A stretch of DNA of 64,000 nucleotides, from assembly GCF_018139145.2 (NCBI RefSeq), contig NC_059471.1:84528520-84592519 (forward strand). The letters run 5' to 3'. Positions within the stretch are counted from its first letter, which is position 1. The number at the start of each line of letters is the position of its first letter. The translations under genes were made by a program, and so were the position numbers. The notes under the pieces were generated by a model. That model saw nothing but the letters and a program-made list of their open reading frames with translations. It did no database searches and was not told where the DNA came from. The DNA is from Gymnogyps californianus. Lineage: Eukaryota; Chordata; Aves; Accipitriformes; Cathartidae. Positions 24,601 to 37,330 of this stretch are shown here, piece after piece.

Positions 24601-24784
24601 AAACAGTGAATGACAGCAATGTTTTCACATGCTATAAAGCCTGGGTCTCTGACAGAGATGAATTACACTCACGATCAACTCTTAACTTCCATTCTTTATA
24701 AATGATTAGAATAAATGTGACAACAAAAAATCACTAGACCTTCGCTAGGTAATGAAACTGTGAGTGATGAGCAGCCCATGATAT
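21666..24784. other. Non-coding stretch, no gene supported
   Basis: Unique DNA. Overlapping frames of 168 codons (plus, 22030-22536) and 146 and 142 codons (minus) occupy the same GC-richer patch and have no recognisable domain. A 9-bp inverted repeat lies at 22312-22337, and an A-rich run at about 24119-24136. Confidence 0.45.
22312..22337. repeat. 9-bp inverted repeat, hairpin-like
   Basis: GAATTACAC at 22312-22320 pairs perfectly with GTGTAATTC at 22329-22337 across an 8-base loop. No function is visible. Confidence 0.55.
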
Positions 24785-25000
24785 TGTTTGTCACACCACC
24801 TTGATTGCTTTCTGTATGGATTAACAGAATTAGTAGGTAGCAAAAAAGTGGTGGGTGTCATACCTGAATTATGGCAAGGCGTTTGATAGCATGTCACATA
24901 AATATTGTGTTCCAAATTCACTTTGATTGATTTGGATGTGAGTGCTCTCCCATGAGTTGCAAAGTGACTGAGAGGACACTATTAACAAAAGGAGGGGAAA
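24785..25000 (+). mobile_element. Degraded CR1 LINE fragment, plus orientation
   Basis: GGATTAACAGAATTAGTAGG followed by a CATACCTGAATTATGGCAAGG / GTTTGATAGCATGTCACAT block matches the CR1 reverse-transcriptase region ('...ttgactttagcaaggc...' type motif) in order and spacing. The frame is broken. It is older than the LTR copies. Ends are approximate. Confidence 0.55.
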
Positions 25001-27289
25001 AATCAGCCAAAGGAAAGTGTTTAATAAAGCACTGGCAGGAACCTCATTAGGCTGTATGTTATGCATGGCCCCACTGCAGGATGCGGCCACCAGCACATAT
25101 TTTCTGTTCTTGCCTTGGGAAGGGAGGAGGTGAAGGAGGTGCCTCTCTCGCTGTTTTAATCTGCCGGGAGGCAAAGGCTCCCAGGGACTGACTCATGAGA
25201 GAGAGGAGAAGGGAAACTCCCGGCCTTAAGCTTAAGTTTTGTCCTACTTTGGTTTTAAACTTTCTCTTATTTTGCCATGAAGCAATAAAGTGGGGTCTTA
25301 CATTAAGAAATTGCTTTCCTGTCACTCCTTTCTTTTTCAGAGCCTACATCTGCACACATAATATTTCAAGGGGTATAGTAAATGGGAAATTTAATTAAAG
25401 AGACATTTTATGAAAATTGGCTTGGGTAGTATCCACTAGCCTCATACAGGTAACAGTTATACTCAATAAGGTTTAAATAATATGTATGATGTTTCAAAAT
25501 TATTTGACTTTATACCAAAAATAAAGCACTGGAGACTATTTAAGAAGTATGATTAAGGGCCTTAGCATAACCATGAAGTTACAATATAGTTATGTAGAAT
25601 ATACAGACATTACCAAAATTACATGCAAATTACGTACAATAGACGTAAATTGATTTATAATCTACAACTTGTTCTTTATATAAAATTGTAACTATTGATG
25701 GCTTGCACTAATAATCTTAACTTGTCCACTCTTTTTTCCCTTTTTCCACCTACTGAATAACTGTCACAGTTTTTTAATGGTGGTTGGATGGGAGAAGCCC
25801 AGGACATAATAGCTCAGGTTGGGTCACGGGTATCTGACACAAACGTGTCTGCATCACTATGTATGAAAAGATTTCATAAATACACGACTGAAGGTTTGAT
25901 GCTTTGCGGGTAGTCCTGAATACTACTTACACCCACAGCCACTCCAAATACATTCCAATATATTTGCTCCCAATAGTGATTGTGGAAGTCAAAATAAGCT
26001 GGTAAAACAGCACACCTTATGAAATTTCAGATAAGTAACTGAGAGAGGCCATATTCTTCAATTTTTTTACAGCAAATGACAGGTATACTAATCATTTAGT
26101 TTATCACCCTGACCTAAAACCTAAAACTTCCCTGGACCACTTTTAAATGAATGATGAGCATTAGAGTTGCTTTACACCTCACCGTTTGCTCTTTCACTCA
26201 CTTACTCACTAACTCACAAAATTTCAGTCTTTTGAACTGCAGCTACCAGCTGTATTCACTTCAAACCACAGGGGCTTTCCTTGTTGAAACTTATTCCTGC
26301 CTAAAACCATGCTGAATACTGCTTTTGAGAGTGATTGGGCCCCAGCTCACTGTTGGTCAATGCTGAACTGACCACAAGGCACTGGCTGACTACAGCACCC
26401 CCAGCCAGCTTTTGTGCTGACAGATACCCTGCTTTGAAACTCTCTAGCAATTGTCTCAAGCTACGTTTAAACAGAAAGTAAACCTAATTAAAACATTTCT
26501 GGCCCAAAGTCTAAAATTGCCTGATGAAAACCTGAGGTCTAAAAATATGAGCCACTTACTTACACTGTAAGTATATTCACTTCTGCAGTGGAGCGTGGTG
26601 ACATCGCTGCTTTCCTGCAACAGCCACAGCAGGCAGCGTGCTGGAAAACAGAGGAACTGCTACTATGAAAAATTAAGTTGGGAATTATGTAAAAATGCAA
26701 AATTGTGGAATTATATTACTTTAGCCGTGGTGATAAGATATGAAAATACAGTGAACATTCATGTGACTGAAATACAGCAGCTCATGAGAGAGCCATCTTC
26801 AATCTGAGAAATGGTGATACGTTCCTCAGGACACAATGATCTTGAAAAAGAAATCAGGACCTGAAAGAAGCTTGTGAATTTGCAGGCTGTCTCACAAGGA
26901 AATGAAAGCCATTACCCTGAAAATATTCATGAACTTGCTGAACTTTACATATGAGAGTCATCCTGTATTAATCTTTTGTATAAACCTACTTAGTGGAGTG
27001 GTACATTTTCAGCCAGGAGCACACTGAACTATTCATTTTAAATACATGGTCTGATGAATTTAATCTTGCTTTTGTGAATCAGCCACAAATGAATCCTGAT
27101 TTGTCAGAGAAACTGTAGTCCTCAAGAGTAAGCCAAAAATTTAGAACAGTTTTCATCTAACAGCCTATTCCCAAGACACTTGCTTCAGGAACCTCTTCTT
27201 TGTGGGCTGTTACTGATTACATGCATCTGAATAGTACCAGTCCCATTCCCTGAACAGGTGACTGAAATGCTTGGGGTGAGAAAGTAAGG
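25001..27289. other. Non-coding stretch, AT-rich
   Basis: Unique DNA, AT-rich around 25400-25700. Only short frames. Some stretches look complex enough to be conserved non-coding DNA, which cannot be judged from one genome. Confidence 0.5.
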
Positions 27290-27660
27290 AGCAGTGAGTG
27301 CTCTTGCTCGCTGAGCAGCACTGGTAGGAAAAACTCCTGCTCCGCTCAGCGGCTGGCAGAGAAAGAAGCGGCAGCCAGACGTGAGCCAGTCCCAGAGACA
27401 GCGGTAACAGCCACCACCTCGCCACACTAAAACTCTCGAAGGAGCCTTCAGCGCAGAGGGAGGGGGATAGAGCAAAGGACAGCATCGGATGCTCCCTGCG
27501 GCAGCCGGGGCGCAGCGGCCCCGTGCACTCTGCTTTGGGCACGCTGGAGAGTCGTGTGTGGAAGCTGCCTGCTCCCGAGTTGTTATTGGGGGAAGTTCAT
27601 TAATTAATTTGAAGAGCTGTGGAAACCTTTGATTGCATAAGTAATTCCCTTGCGCTCGCC
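27290..27660. promoter_or_regulatory. Small CpG-rich patch, possible promoter or CpG island
   Basis: About 370 bases with roughly twenty CpG dinucleotides, clearly denser than the flanks, including GCAGCCGGGGCGCAGCGGCC. Vertebrate DNA outside islands is CpG-poor, so survival of CpG suggests an unmethylated patch or young GC-rich sequence. A minus-strand frame of 159 codons crosses it without a recognisable domain, and a second minus frame overlaps it. No TATA box or clear splice donor decides a direction. Confidence 0.35.
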
Positions 27661-30600
27661 TCACCAGCAGTGACAGTAGGCAGCTTTGTAGTCACACTGT
27701 AGGCAAAATGGAGAGTGTTAAAACAGAGCAAATGGGTGGTTGTGGCCATCACTGATCAAGCTTTCACTTCTTTCCAAATGCTGCTTTTTGAGCAAGGGTC
27801 TCTCACTCCCATTTCATCAGATTCATCAGCTTCTCTCCATGGCTGATCGCTACCATCTGTGAGTGAGCACAAGCTACTTCCTCTCCACGCTGCAGAAGCT
27901 CTCTGGACTGTGAGCATTTTAGTCCCAACTTCTTGAGAAACTGAAGAAGATAAACAATACCACGACCATAAACTGAGTAAATCCCTTGAATGTCCCAAGA
28001 ATCACTTTAGTTTCCCAAGAAAACGATTGTCATACTGAGAAAACCATCCTGGAGAGTCAACTTGATGCCAAGTCCAAATTATATAAAAATGACAAGTTTT
28101 GTATAATTTATATAAAGCGCATGAGTTAAAATCCCCTGACCAACTGAACGTCTAACATGTATTTCTGTTTCACTAACAAATTAGTTTGTTGTCTAGGAGA
28201 ATCAATAAGCAACTTTAGAGTGGAAAGCTCATCACACTCACTAAACTTGGTATGATTTGTAACCAGGAATAAGGCTTCTGTTTATCAGAAGCCAGCTGCA
28301 AAAGAGCCAGAGCACTTCATAAAATTTAGTCAAAAAGTCCCAGAGCCTTGACAACTTCTTAGAAATCAAAGAAGGAAAAGCTTTTTAATGCAAGACTTTG
28401 AAAGGCTCTCTCCTGTGTGAACCTCTAGTTAAAGAGTATGTAGCACAGCTCCAGGTATTTAAGTGCCAAAGTTTAGCCGTGGACACAGTAACTCTGAACC
28501 AAGCTGATGCTTTCTGATGATTAAGAAACACCTACATTTTTCACTGAACTAAGACCAGCTGTTCCACGAGCATCCACACTTGGCTAGAAGTAACCATGGA
28601 TTGTCATTTATGGCTTCATAAGGATCCATAAGGACTCTCATCACCTGCACAGACTGGGGCTCAGTAAACCATTTGTGTTGGAATGAGATTGTGGTAAATC
28701 TTGGAATTATTTAAACGGATTTGTATGTCCTCAAATGCTCCTTACTTGTCACCGAGGCCAACTGATGACTGTGAATATTATGACTATATTATCTTTATTT
28801 TAATTCAGGAAAATTTTTAGCTGCCTTCAGAAATATTGTGACTCCTTATTCTCCATTTTTTTCTTCAGCAAAGGAGTGGACACTCATCGAGTAGTAACTG
28901 TTTAAATAAATTGCATAATTCATGGGTACCACTCCCACAAGACCAAAACATTGCAGGACCTGGGAGCAGAGAAACAAGATGTCATCCCTACAGGTGCTTA
29001 TTTCCTGCTATGACTTGATTGCAGGCCTTGTGATCTTTGATTTCTTTGCTGCTTCTGCACGCATGCACAGCACTGTCTACCACTGCACTTCTGGTAAGGC
29101 ATTCCTAAGGTGCAGAAGTCTTCTTGTGTTTTGTTTCCTCTGTTTCTTTTCTCTGTAAGGCTGATTCTTTTTGTAGTGCACGACAAAGCCAGGCTTCCCT
29201 CATTCAGAGGTGATCAAACTCTTCAATCACACTCTACAGTAAAACAGATCCTAAGGCAAAAAGTTTGTTCATGAGCATACTGTGCAATGTGTTTCCTCAT
29301 CTCTGCTTTCTCTCATTTATACAATGCAAAGTCCTAAACCTCTCATCCTGATTTACACAGCTCTGAGCAAACCATTGCCATCCACAGCAACTGTGTCTGT
29401 GCACAATCCAGTCAGAGGACAAAAGCTGATTCAGAAGAACCTTGCAAGTTTGCTTTGCCTGTACCCCACTGCCTCTTTTGCAGACCCAACATTATCCCAC
29501 TCTGTAGTGCAAGTGAGAACTGAGGGGTGAGTCAATACTGTCTGAGTAATATCCCCTAGCATTCATACGAGGTGTGTGATGTGCTCTTCCCAGCAGCACT
29601 CCTCCCTCTCCCCAGCAAGGTGTCAGAGCAGAGCTGCCAGGGATATGGATCAGCAGGACCCTGTAGACCCCCAAAAGGGAATGAGAAGGCTGTGCTGGCT
29701 AAGGACATCCTGCATTTGAGAAAGCTTTCACCATGAGAAGTCCTCAGGATGGGTCCATCTTCACTTGTGAGGTCAAATGGGTCAACAACTGAGTTAGTTA
29801 GCAAGGTGGAGAGGGAACCTAGTCTCGCATGCATAGTCCACCCAAGGGGTCCAAATGCGCAGGGGGCTCAAGAGTTTCAAATAGTCTCACCCATCACTCA
29901 GCTGAATGCAAGATTCTCTCAAGCCTCAGCAATGTGTGGATAACAGGAGGGTATTCTACCCTTAAACTTACCCCATTTAATCTATACTTCACCTTCAAAT
30001 ATAACATCCAAAGTTTACAGGATGAAAAGTGTGAGCTTAAAACAACAGGGAGAAAATTGCCACTATGAGGCCTGAGACTGTTTTTCTGGTTTAGCTGGTA
30101 TTTGTGGAGTAGAAATCACTTGCTGCTGCTCATTTTCAGCAAAGACAGCAGCAAAGTGTGCGAACTACTCCCAGATTGTTAAGAAATACATTATGTTTCT
30201 AGAAATAAAATATCCCTTTATGTCTTTGGAACATCTCCACAGTGATTCATCAGAAACAAGCAAGTCTTAAAAAGTGCAATTATTCTTTAGCACCTAATGA
30301 GGAAAATCTTCCTTGCCAGTACAAACTGAAAAGCTCAGTGTAAAGAATGAGGCTGGGTGGGCTGGAGCAGTTAGAAGAGGCAGCTTTTAGTGGAAGAGCA
30401 GTCTAGAGAGTGGATTGTTTCAAGATGTTTCTCTATCTCAGCAATGTCTGTTTGAAGCCTCACTGCACAGTCGTGGGGTACGTGGACATTTGGCAGTGAG
30501 CACCCACAGGTCTGAAGCAGCTGAACCTTTGCACAGTCTAAGAGGTAAACCCAGCACTGAGACTAATCCTGGATGTAGCTCTCCTTGTTGCATTTCATGC

Positions 30601-33293
30601 TTATTTTATGGTACTTCACAGCACATTCCCAAAGAGTTCTGGTTTCAAATAGGTAGGATTTGTTGCAATGTGTTAACATACATTTTGCTAGCATGCATTA
30701 GAGTTACTTTGATCAAAGCAGACCTGACTCATAACTTTACACTACAGGAATAGGTTGGAGTTTACTGGAACTGAACAATATCAATAAACAGCAACAGTCA
30801 TATTATGGCTCTGTGATATGGCTCATTTAGCATGCTGGCTTTATTAAATCTGGCATAGTCTACATTATGCATCATGCAAGGGGAATTTGGTAGAATTTTT
30901 CAGGTTTTAAAGAAATGTTTTAAAAAAACAAGAAATAAGAAGATTAGAACAGTTTCCTACATAAACAGTGATGATTTTTTCACTAAAGAACCTTCTCTTC
31001 AGAGCTCTGGCAAGCTGCAGAAATCCAAATGCTATTTGCAGACTTATTAGGTTTAATTGTGCTTTTAACACATTCCTACTTTGACTGAAAAGCTCAGTTT
31101 TCCCACCCTGAGAGAAAATTCTAGCTTCCAATTTTGACTGGAGAGATGTCAATTTTCTCACTCTCAGTAAAAATCCTTGTTTTCAGGGTGAGATGGAGCC
31201 AAAACATCGATGGAAAGCTATGGCACAGAGCATCACATGAACCAGTGTTAACGCTTCAGCAGCCAATGCAAAAGGGGGAGAGACAGTCAAGAAGGGAGGG
31301 GATACTTCTGCACATTTCCATAGAATAAGCAGTTGGACTAAAGGGTGGGTTCACTAGTCATGGTACATCACTAAATTTCAACTTGCCCAGGCAGGTTACC
31401 TGAATGCAATCAATTTTTCCACCTACAAAGCAGTAAAATATTACTGCAGAGGTGAGGTGAGCTTCACACTAAAATGGTTAACAGACCTTGGAGAACCTCC
31501 AGACATGACTGACAAATGCAAAATGAGGTTTTATTCTGGGTTTATAAAGAGGGCACTGTGAAAGGTGCCTGGCTGACAGTGAGGGTGTGCAGAGCAGAAG
31601 CACAGCGTCAGGAGTTGATTGTTTCACAGATGCACCAAAAAAGAAGACATGAAAGCAAACTCTGCCTCAGAGACACATTAAGGCAGCCAGTGAGCAGGAT
31701 GGGTCATTCCTCTTTCTCAGCAAAATCTCCTAGTCAGGCCTGCCAAAGCTGCTTGCCTAGCCTGTAGTTACTGGTTTAAATTTGTTTTTATGCAAAACAA
31801 TGTCATTATCTCATCACTTTTATCTTTCTTTCTCAGTTGCTTTGCTATTTTTTTAAAATATCTCTTTGCAAACTTGCACAGGTGAAAAATTAAAGAAGGA
31901 CAGTATTGGGGGTTTGCAAAGCAGCTTCTCATGTGCCATGGCCTTGCCGCCATCTCCATAGTCGGGTGCAGATGACAGCAGGGTGCCCTGGCCTTTCTGA
32001 AGCAAATGTCCCAGCTCATGGAATTTGCTCTTCTCCTTCCCTACTCTCTGCACTTCCATCAAGAGCTGCTGAGGCTTGGGGGCAAGCAGGTGGGTTTACA
32101 GGTCATGCTTTGCTTGTAGGGTGCTATGGCCCCGCTCTACAGAGCTGGAGGAGTCAGGTGTAAACATCCACAATCCAAGAAGCAAAATTAAGCTGCAGCA
32201 GCTGTATGTCCTTTTGCACATCAGCTTCAGGCTGACCCAGAGCCATGGGGAAGTCCGTCAGCTCTGGAAGGGTCAAGAAGCTCAACCATAATGGGGGTAG
32301 AGGCACCTGAAACAACCACACTGTATGGGCCTGACCGGGAGAGTCCCTGGGGCACAGGGGACAGGGAGGGCTGCAGAGCCAGAGCAGCATGTTACTAAGG
32401 GAGAGACTGGCACCACATCAGAGGGCTGGTGGCACTCACATTTCTGGTTGGGATAACGGAATTCCCAGCCCCGTGGCTGGGAACACTGGTGCAAAAACAC
32501 TGGAAGGTTTGGTGTGAAGAAGTAAGCAGAGCACTGGGGAAGAGATGGTCAGTTTTCAGGCTGCGTCTCTGATAGCCTGCTGAGGGACCACTCAGATGGA
32601 AGTGCTGGTCCCCGCACCCATGGGCAGAGCCAGAAGGACAGATGATGTCTGCTGAGTGCCAAAAGCAGTGGAAATCTTTCTTGGGTCATCTGCTCTTGCC
32701 CAGTGGTACTGCTTGGTCCGACAACTCACAGATGCAACAGTGCTTGATGCTAAGCCAAGGGCCTCTCATCTCGCACCCAGTGACACCCACCGCTTCCTAG
32801 ATTTCATTCTGCTCATGCTGGTTTCAAACCCACTGGCACTAACTAGCACTTACGCATTCATTTCAAACCAGAACTGCTCCTGCCAGCAACAGTGCTGACT
32901 CAACCAAAAGTAGATGTCATCAGCTGGGTGATGAATGCTAATCATGTCCATCTAGTACCACCCAAAATATAACCAATATGTACCCTTTCCTCATGTATGA
33001 CAATCTACACAGTGTGAGATAAAGTCCAATCCAGCATTGGGGATAGTCCCACCTCAAGCAGGAGAGGGGACCAGAGGACCTCCAGAGCTCCCTGTCAACC
33101 TACACATCTGATTTCATGAGCACAGAGCCTCTGCTGCCTGTGCAGAGCTAGTGGGCTGACATGAGAGGCCCCCCGCCAGAGACAGGGTTGCTGCAGGCTG
33201 GGCAACAGTCACCCAGAGAGCAGGGCAGGAGCAGCATGCTGTAGGGGTTACTGCCTGGGGAGGGCAGTCACAGAGTGACAGTCATTCGAACTG
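27661..33293. other. Non-coding stretch, no gene supported
   Basis: Unique DNA, mostly AT-rich. A splice-like block ends at CTTCTG|GTAAGG near 29093 after an open frame, with no recognisable domain. Frames of about 80-110 codons (for instance 30415-30753) show nothing recognisable. Confidence 0.45.
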
Positions 33294-33430
33294 ATAGGGA
33301 TCTCAGGAGATCTCCACTCCAACCCCCTGACCAAAGCAGGGCCAGCTCTCAGGTCAGACCAGGCTGCTCAGAGCTTACTCTAGTCAAGGCTTGAAAACTG
33401 CCAAGGATGGAGAACCTACAACCTTCTGGA
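33294..33430 (-). mobile_element. CR1 LINE 3' end fragment, minus orientation
   Basis: ATCTCCACTCCAACCCCCTG, then AAAGCAGGGCCAGCTCT, CAGGCTGCTCAGAGC, and AAGGATGGAGAACCTACAAC follow the reverse complement of the avian CR1 3' region block by block. The LINE 3' end lies toward 33294. It is 5' truncated, as most CR1 copies are, and non-functional. Confidence 0.85.
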
Positions 33431-35170
33431 GTTCTCAGAAATAAAATCTATGGTACAAGGTGGTGGACTGAGCCATAGCCAAGAGCCATGGCTGGTGGGT
33501 CTCCAGTTTTGGGAACCATCACTTCTCAGTGTAGCAATCAGCTTTCCTGCTTCTTTGCCCAGTATGTTTCTAAATGTACAAAAGTGTTGTGATACCCTTC
33601 ATGCACAAGACATGGGGGAGTACCATACACTATGTGCTGAATATGCTATATGAAATGCTATTTTTTCTTACCTGTAGTTATGGTGATATCTATATGTGTA
33701 AGAAATACATTTCAGGGGCTGTGTGCAAAGCTACTTGACAATGTCGTCATTGCTTGTGCAAGCCAATGCAAGACACCACCGACTTACATTGCATTACTAT
33801 CTGGGCATAACGGGGGATGTTATAAGGAAAGAGGCAGCCACAGTCTGAACGAGGGGCTTACACATAGAGCCCCACGGAATGCAGTCCATTTTAACCATCT
33901 ATGTCACAGATGGACCATCTATGTCTCCTGCGCAGCTCCCTCTGCCGCCTCAAATTCATCCTCTGAATTCCTAGAGAAATCATGTCCCATGCCTTCTCTT
34001 CTCCATTAGTATCTGACTAGTCTACACAGAACAGAAGAACTACAACAGAAGAGGCGTAAGAGCCTGCAAAGGCAATCGAGGCTGGCTCGGCAGAACCACT
34101 AACCTAATGAGCTGCAGAGGTACAACAGGCAGGGAAAAGAAACGACCAACAAATTTATAACAAAATAAACACTTTAGACTCAACATTCAGATTTCAGTTT
34201 TTTAAAGATGTGAGGCTTCAGAAGGGATTTGTACCATGGGGAAATCAAGTGTTTTGTCACAATATCACATAACAAGCTAAGCTGGGAAAAAAACAGCTGG
34301 TTAGATGTCTGTAGGGCGGGTAGCCTGAAATAACATTCACCTAAGGACTAGACAAGAAGAATGGACTGACCAACTCTACTGACATCCAATCTCACAGCCT
34401 ATCCACAGGGGTATCCTTCTATATAAGCATAATGAAAGATCTGCTGCAGAGAAAATATGCCCATAAACTCACATTGATCTAAAGTTAATGTACTTGTGAA
34501 AAACTGCTGTCTGGGGGGCCAGTGTAAGTGCTATCAGCATACTGGGAGCAAACACTGAGGAAGTTATTCTGTTGGCATCTTGGGAAAGAGAAAATACGTA
34601 AGAAATATGCTTTAGCGATATGCTTTACAAACAAGTAGTGAGAAATATCTCATGCAGGTTTCCTGATGGAATACCTGCTAAAACAAGAGTCGGCAAAGAC
34701 TAAGAGTCCACAGAGCACTTGTTATATTGAATGTTGATGTCCCTAAAATGCCCTGAAAGCAGATAAACAACAAGAGATACATTACTTGTAATTCTTTCCC
34801 CAATTGCACAATAGAAAGCACAGTTGTTTTGGCAAACGAACTGAGAATTTCACTGGAACTTCCTCAAGCACATTTGTGCTCTCCACTGAAACACTCATTT
34901 GTAAGACCCTCCATCCGCTCCAAGTGGGAGTCACAGAAGCCCCTTGGAGAAGCTGGGCTGAGTCAGACAGCAAGGTCAGGTTAACGGGAGCAAAAGCTTA
35001 CAGCCAGCACAGCAGTCTAAGCTGGTAGCTACATAAGCGTATCTTGCACCAGTTTCAGTGGAGGGCATCAAAGTGAGATGGAGATCCTCTGAAGAAAAGA
35101 ATATGCGTTGGTGGCAAGAGGAGAGTTAAAAAAAAGAAGAGACAAGTAAAAAGAAGAAGAAAGAAAAAGA
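33431..35170. other. Non-coding stretch, no gene supported
   Basis: Unique DNA. CCATCTATGTC is repeated with a 20-base period at 33895 and 33915. The last 90 bases before the LTR are a purine-rich AAGAAGAAAG tract (35095-35170). A frame of 119 codons at 33650-34009 has no recognisable domain. Confidence 0.5.
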
Positions 35171-35783
35171 AGGTGTGTCGTGGTTTAACCCCAGTCAGCA
35201 ACTAAGCACCACGCAGCCGTTTCCCCCTCCCCCTCCCAGTGGGGTGAGGAGGAGGAAAGCAAAGGAAAAAAAGTAAAACTCGTGGGTTGAGATAAGAGCA
35301 GTTTAATAACTAAAGTAAAATATAATACTAACAATAGTAATAATGAAATATCATAATAATAGTAATGAAAAGGAATACAACAAAAAAAGGAAGGGGGGGG
35401 GGAAGGCAAAAACCAGTGATGCACAATGCAATTGCTCACCACCCGCTGACCGATGCCCAGTTAGTTCCCGAGCCGCGATCCGCGCCTCCCAGCCAACTCC
35501 CCCCTGTTTATATACTGGGCATGACGTTCCATGGTATGGAATACCCCTTTGGCTAGTTCAGGTCAGCTGCCCCGGCTCTGCTCCCTCCCAGCTTCTTGCA
35601 CACCTGCTTGCTGGCAGAGCATGGGAAACTGAAAAGTCCTTGGCTTAAGATAAGCGCTACTTAGCAACAACTAAAACATCAGCGTGTTATCAACATCATT
35701 CTCACACTAAATCCAAAACACAGCACTGTACCAGCTACTAAAAAGAAAGTTAACTCCATCCCAGCCGAAACCAGGACAAGGTG
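35171..35783 (-). repeat. 5-bp target-site duplication AGGTG around a solo LTR
   Basis: AGGTG at 35171-35175 and 35779-35783 directly flanks LTR copy C. Same length as the duplication around copy A. Confidence 0.85.
35176..35778 (-). mobile_element. Solo LTR, same ERVL-like family (copy C), minus orientation
   Basis: A 603-bp LTR with both termini intact: TGTCGTGGTTTAACCCCAG at the left, CAGCCGAAACCAGGACA at the right. It is clean, with a perfect AGGTG duplication, so probably the youngest-looking of the family here. In minus sense it has the TATATAAAC box and ATTAAA signal. A run of ten G at 35393-35402 sits where copy A has a mixed pyrimidine/T tract on the other strand. No internal retroviral genes adjoin it. 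The open frames that cross it come from the LTR and are not genes. Confidence 0.92.
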
Positions 35784-36839
35784 TTTGGGATTGGTTTTGA
35801 CTGAGATGAGGTCTTGGGTGAAGGTACAAAAGCTGCTCTCCAATGTGTAGGTTTGCTTTGGAATCCACTGCTGTATCTCGAACATTTTCTTTAAAAACTT
35901 GAGCTTCCAACAATCCTTTTCTGAAGTCTGTGGCTAAGACAGCATTGCACCTTAAAGTATAAGATCTCTTTGCTGTGAAATTCTGGCAGGGAAGTGCCAA
36001 GTTTGCACGTCCGTGAAATTCAACTGATGCAATAGCTTTGGGCATTTGTTTGCCTTTCAGCACACAAAGCCCTTTTACTCCGATACCTGGTCATTAGCTG
36101 TTGTTATGCCTTTTCTCCCCTTTATCTGACTTTCCATGCAACTTATTTGTAAATGACTCCTATTTCCTAAGTCATTACTTGGGGTTTTTTGCTAATCTAA
36201 GTCTGTAAGTTTTGCCTAACAAAAAAGATTTGAAATGTGGCTCTGGTTAGTATATATCTGCTTTCTCAAAGCAGCAAAGATCTAAAACTCTTATGTAGAA
36301 CAGCTGTGTGCTTTAGATTCCTTGGTTTGGACAATGCTTTGAACAAACTCAATTTACCTTTCATTTCATAGGCTTGCTCATGCCTGAAAAAGAAAAAACT
36401 TGATAAAACATTTGCAGTCTCTGCCAGCGTAAGCAATGTCTGAAATGCTTTGTTGATGAATGGAAGTTTTCAGATTTTTTTTGGTGCCATGACATACTGC
36501 TGTACATAACCCAGCATGGAAAATAACTGACAGCCTCTAGCATCATGGAGATAAGCAGTATCAGCTACCCTAGAGTAGTGGATTGTGTCTCAAGAGTAAA
36601 ACAGACTCTGGCAGTAGCTTTGGGAGAGAAAACCTGATTTTTTCTAATAATCACACTGTTAATGTGTTTTTAGTTTCTTTTGATGCATATGCAGCCTGTG
36701 AACGATTATTTGCTTCTTTTTGCTACTGGTCTTTTCCATTGACACGCCAGGCATCATCATCCAGTCTATTTGGAGACATGAATGAAAAGTAAGGTGAGTA
36801 GGAACAAAAGGGAGTTCAAATACATGAAGCAATTTCCTG
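35784..36839. other. Non-coding stretch
   Basis: AT-rich unique DNA; only short frames. No gene seen. Confidence 0.5.
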
Positions 36840-37330
36840 GGTCTAATGGCTCTCCCCTCTCTCCATCTCCTCGGTGTGAGAGGCGCAGAAAGAAGAGGAA
36901 GCACATCCCTCCCCATCTGTTGAGAGAGCCCCACGGCACCGTGCCAGCCCAGGGCGACTGTGCTAGAGTTCCCCTGCCCCTGGGCAGGGAATTTCCCACC
37001 ACGGCTGCATGGAGCCATTGCAGCATTTACCCTCACCCAGCATCGGCTTGCAGGAGCCGGCACGGGGGCTGCCGCCGGGGCCGGGGCTGCATCACCGGCC
37101 AGAGCGGGCAACAGTGCAAACCATCTGAAACTGCCAGGGCTGCTCTGTGCCCAGAGCTGCCTTTGATGCTAGGAGCTATTTGCCAAGTGGCTGCAAAACA
37201 TGGAGCCTGCCGCCTGGCTAACAAAACGGTCAAATGTGCCAGGGCAACTGGAAGAAAATCCAGAACACTTTTCAGAGCAGACTGCATCCACAGTGTTGCT
37301 GATAATAATGACACATCAGGCGAGATGTCT
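36840..37330. other. GC-richer patch with opposing open frames, unrecognised
   Basis: GC-rich sequence, densest at about 37050-37110 (GGGGCTGCCGCCGGGGCCGG). Frames of 183 codons (plus, 36782-37333) and 150 codons (minus, 36659-37111) overlap. The plus frame is rich in Arg, Cys and Pro, the minus frame in Ala and Pro. Both patterns are typical of GC-rich non-coding DNA. No domain, splice pair or promoter motif is decisive. Confidence 0.35.

Noticed and set aside
35185..35648. Frames of 85-101 codons on both strands
   Set aside because: They lie mostly inside LTR copy C and match equivalent frames in the other LTR copies.
19823..35778. LTR copies B and C as the two ends of one provirus
   Set aside because: Both are minus-oriented, but C has its own 5-bp duplication, the 15 kb between them has no retroviral genes, and it contains CR1 and unique DNA.
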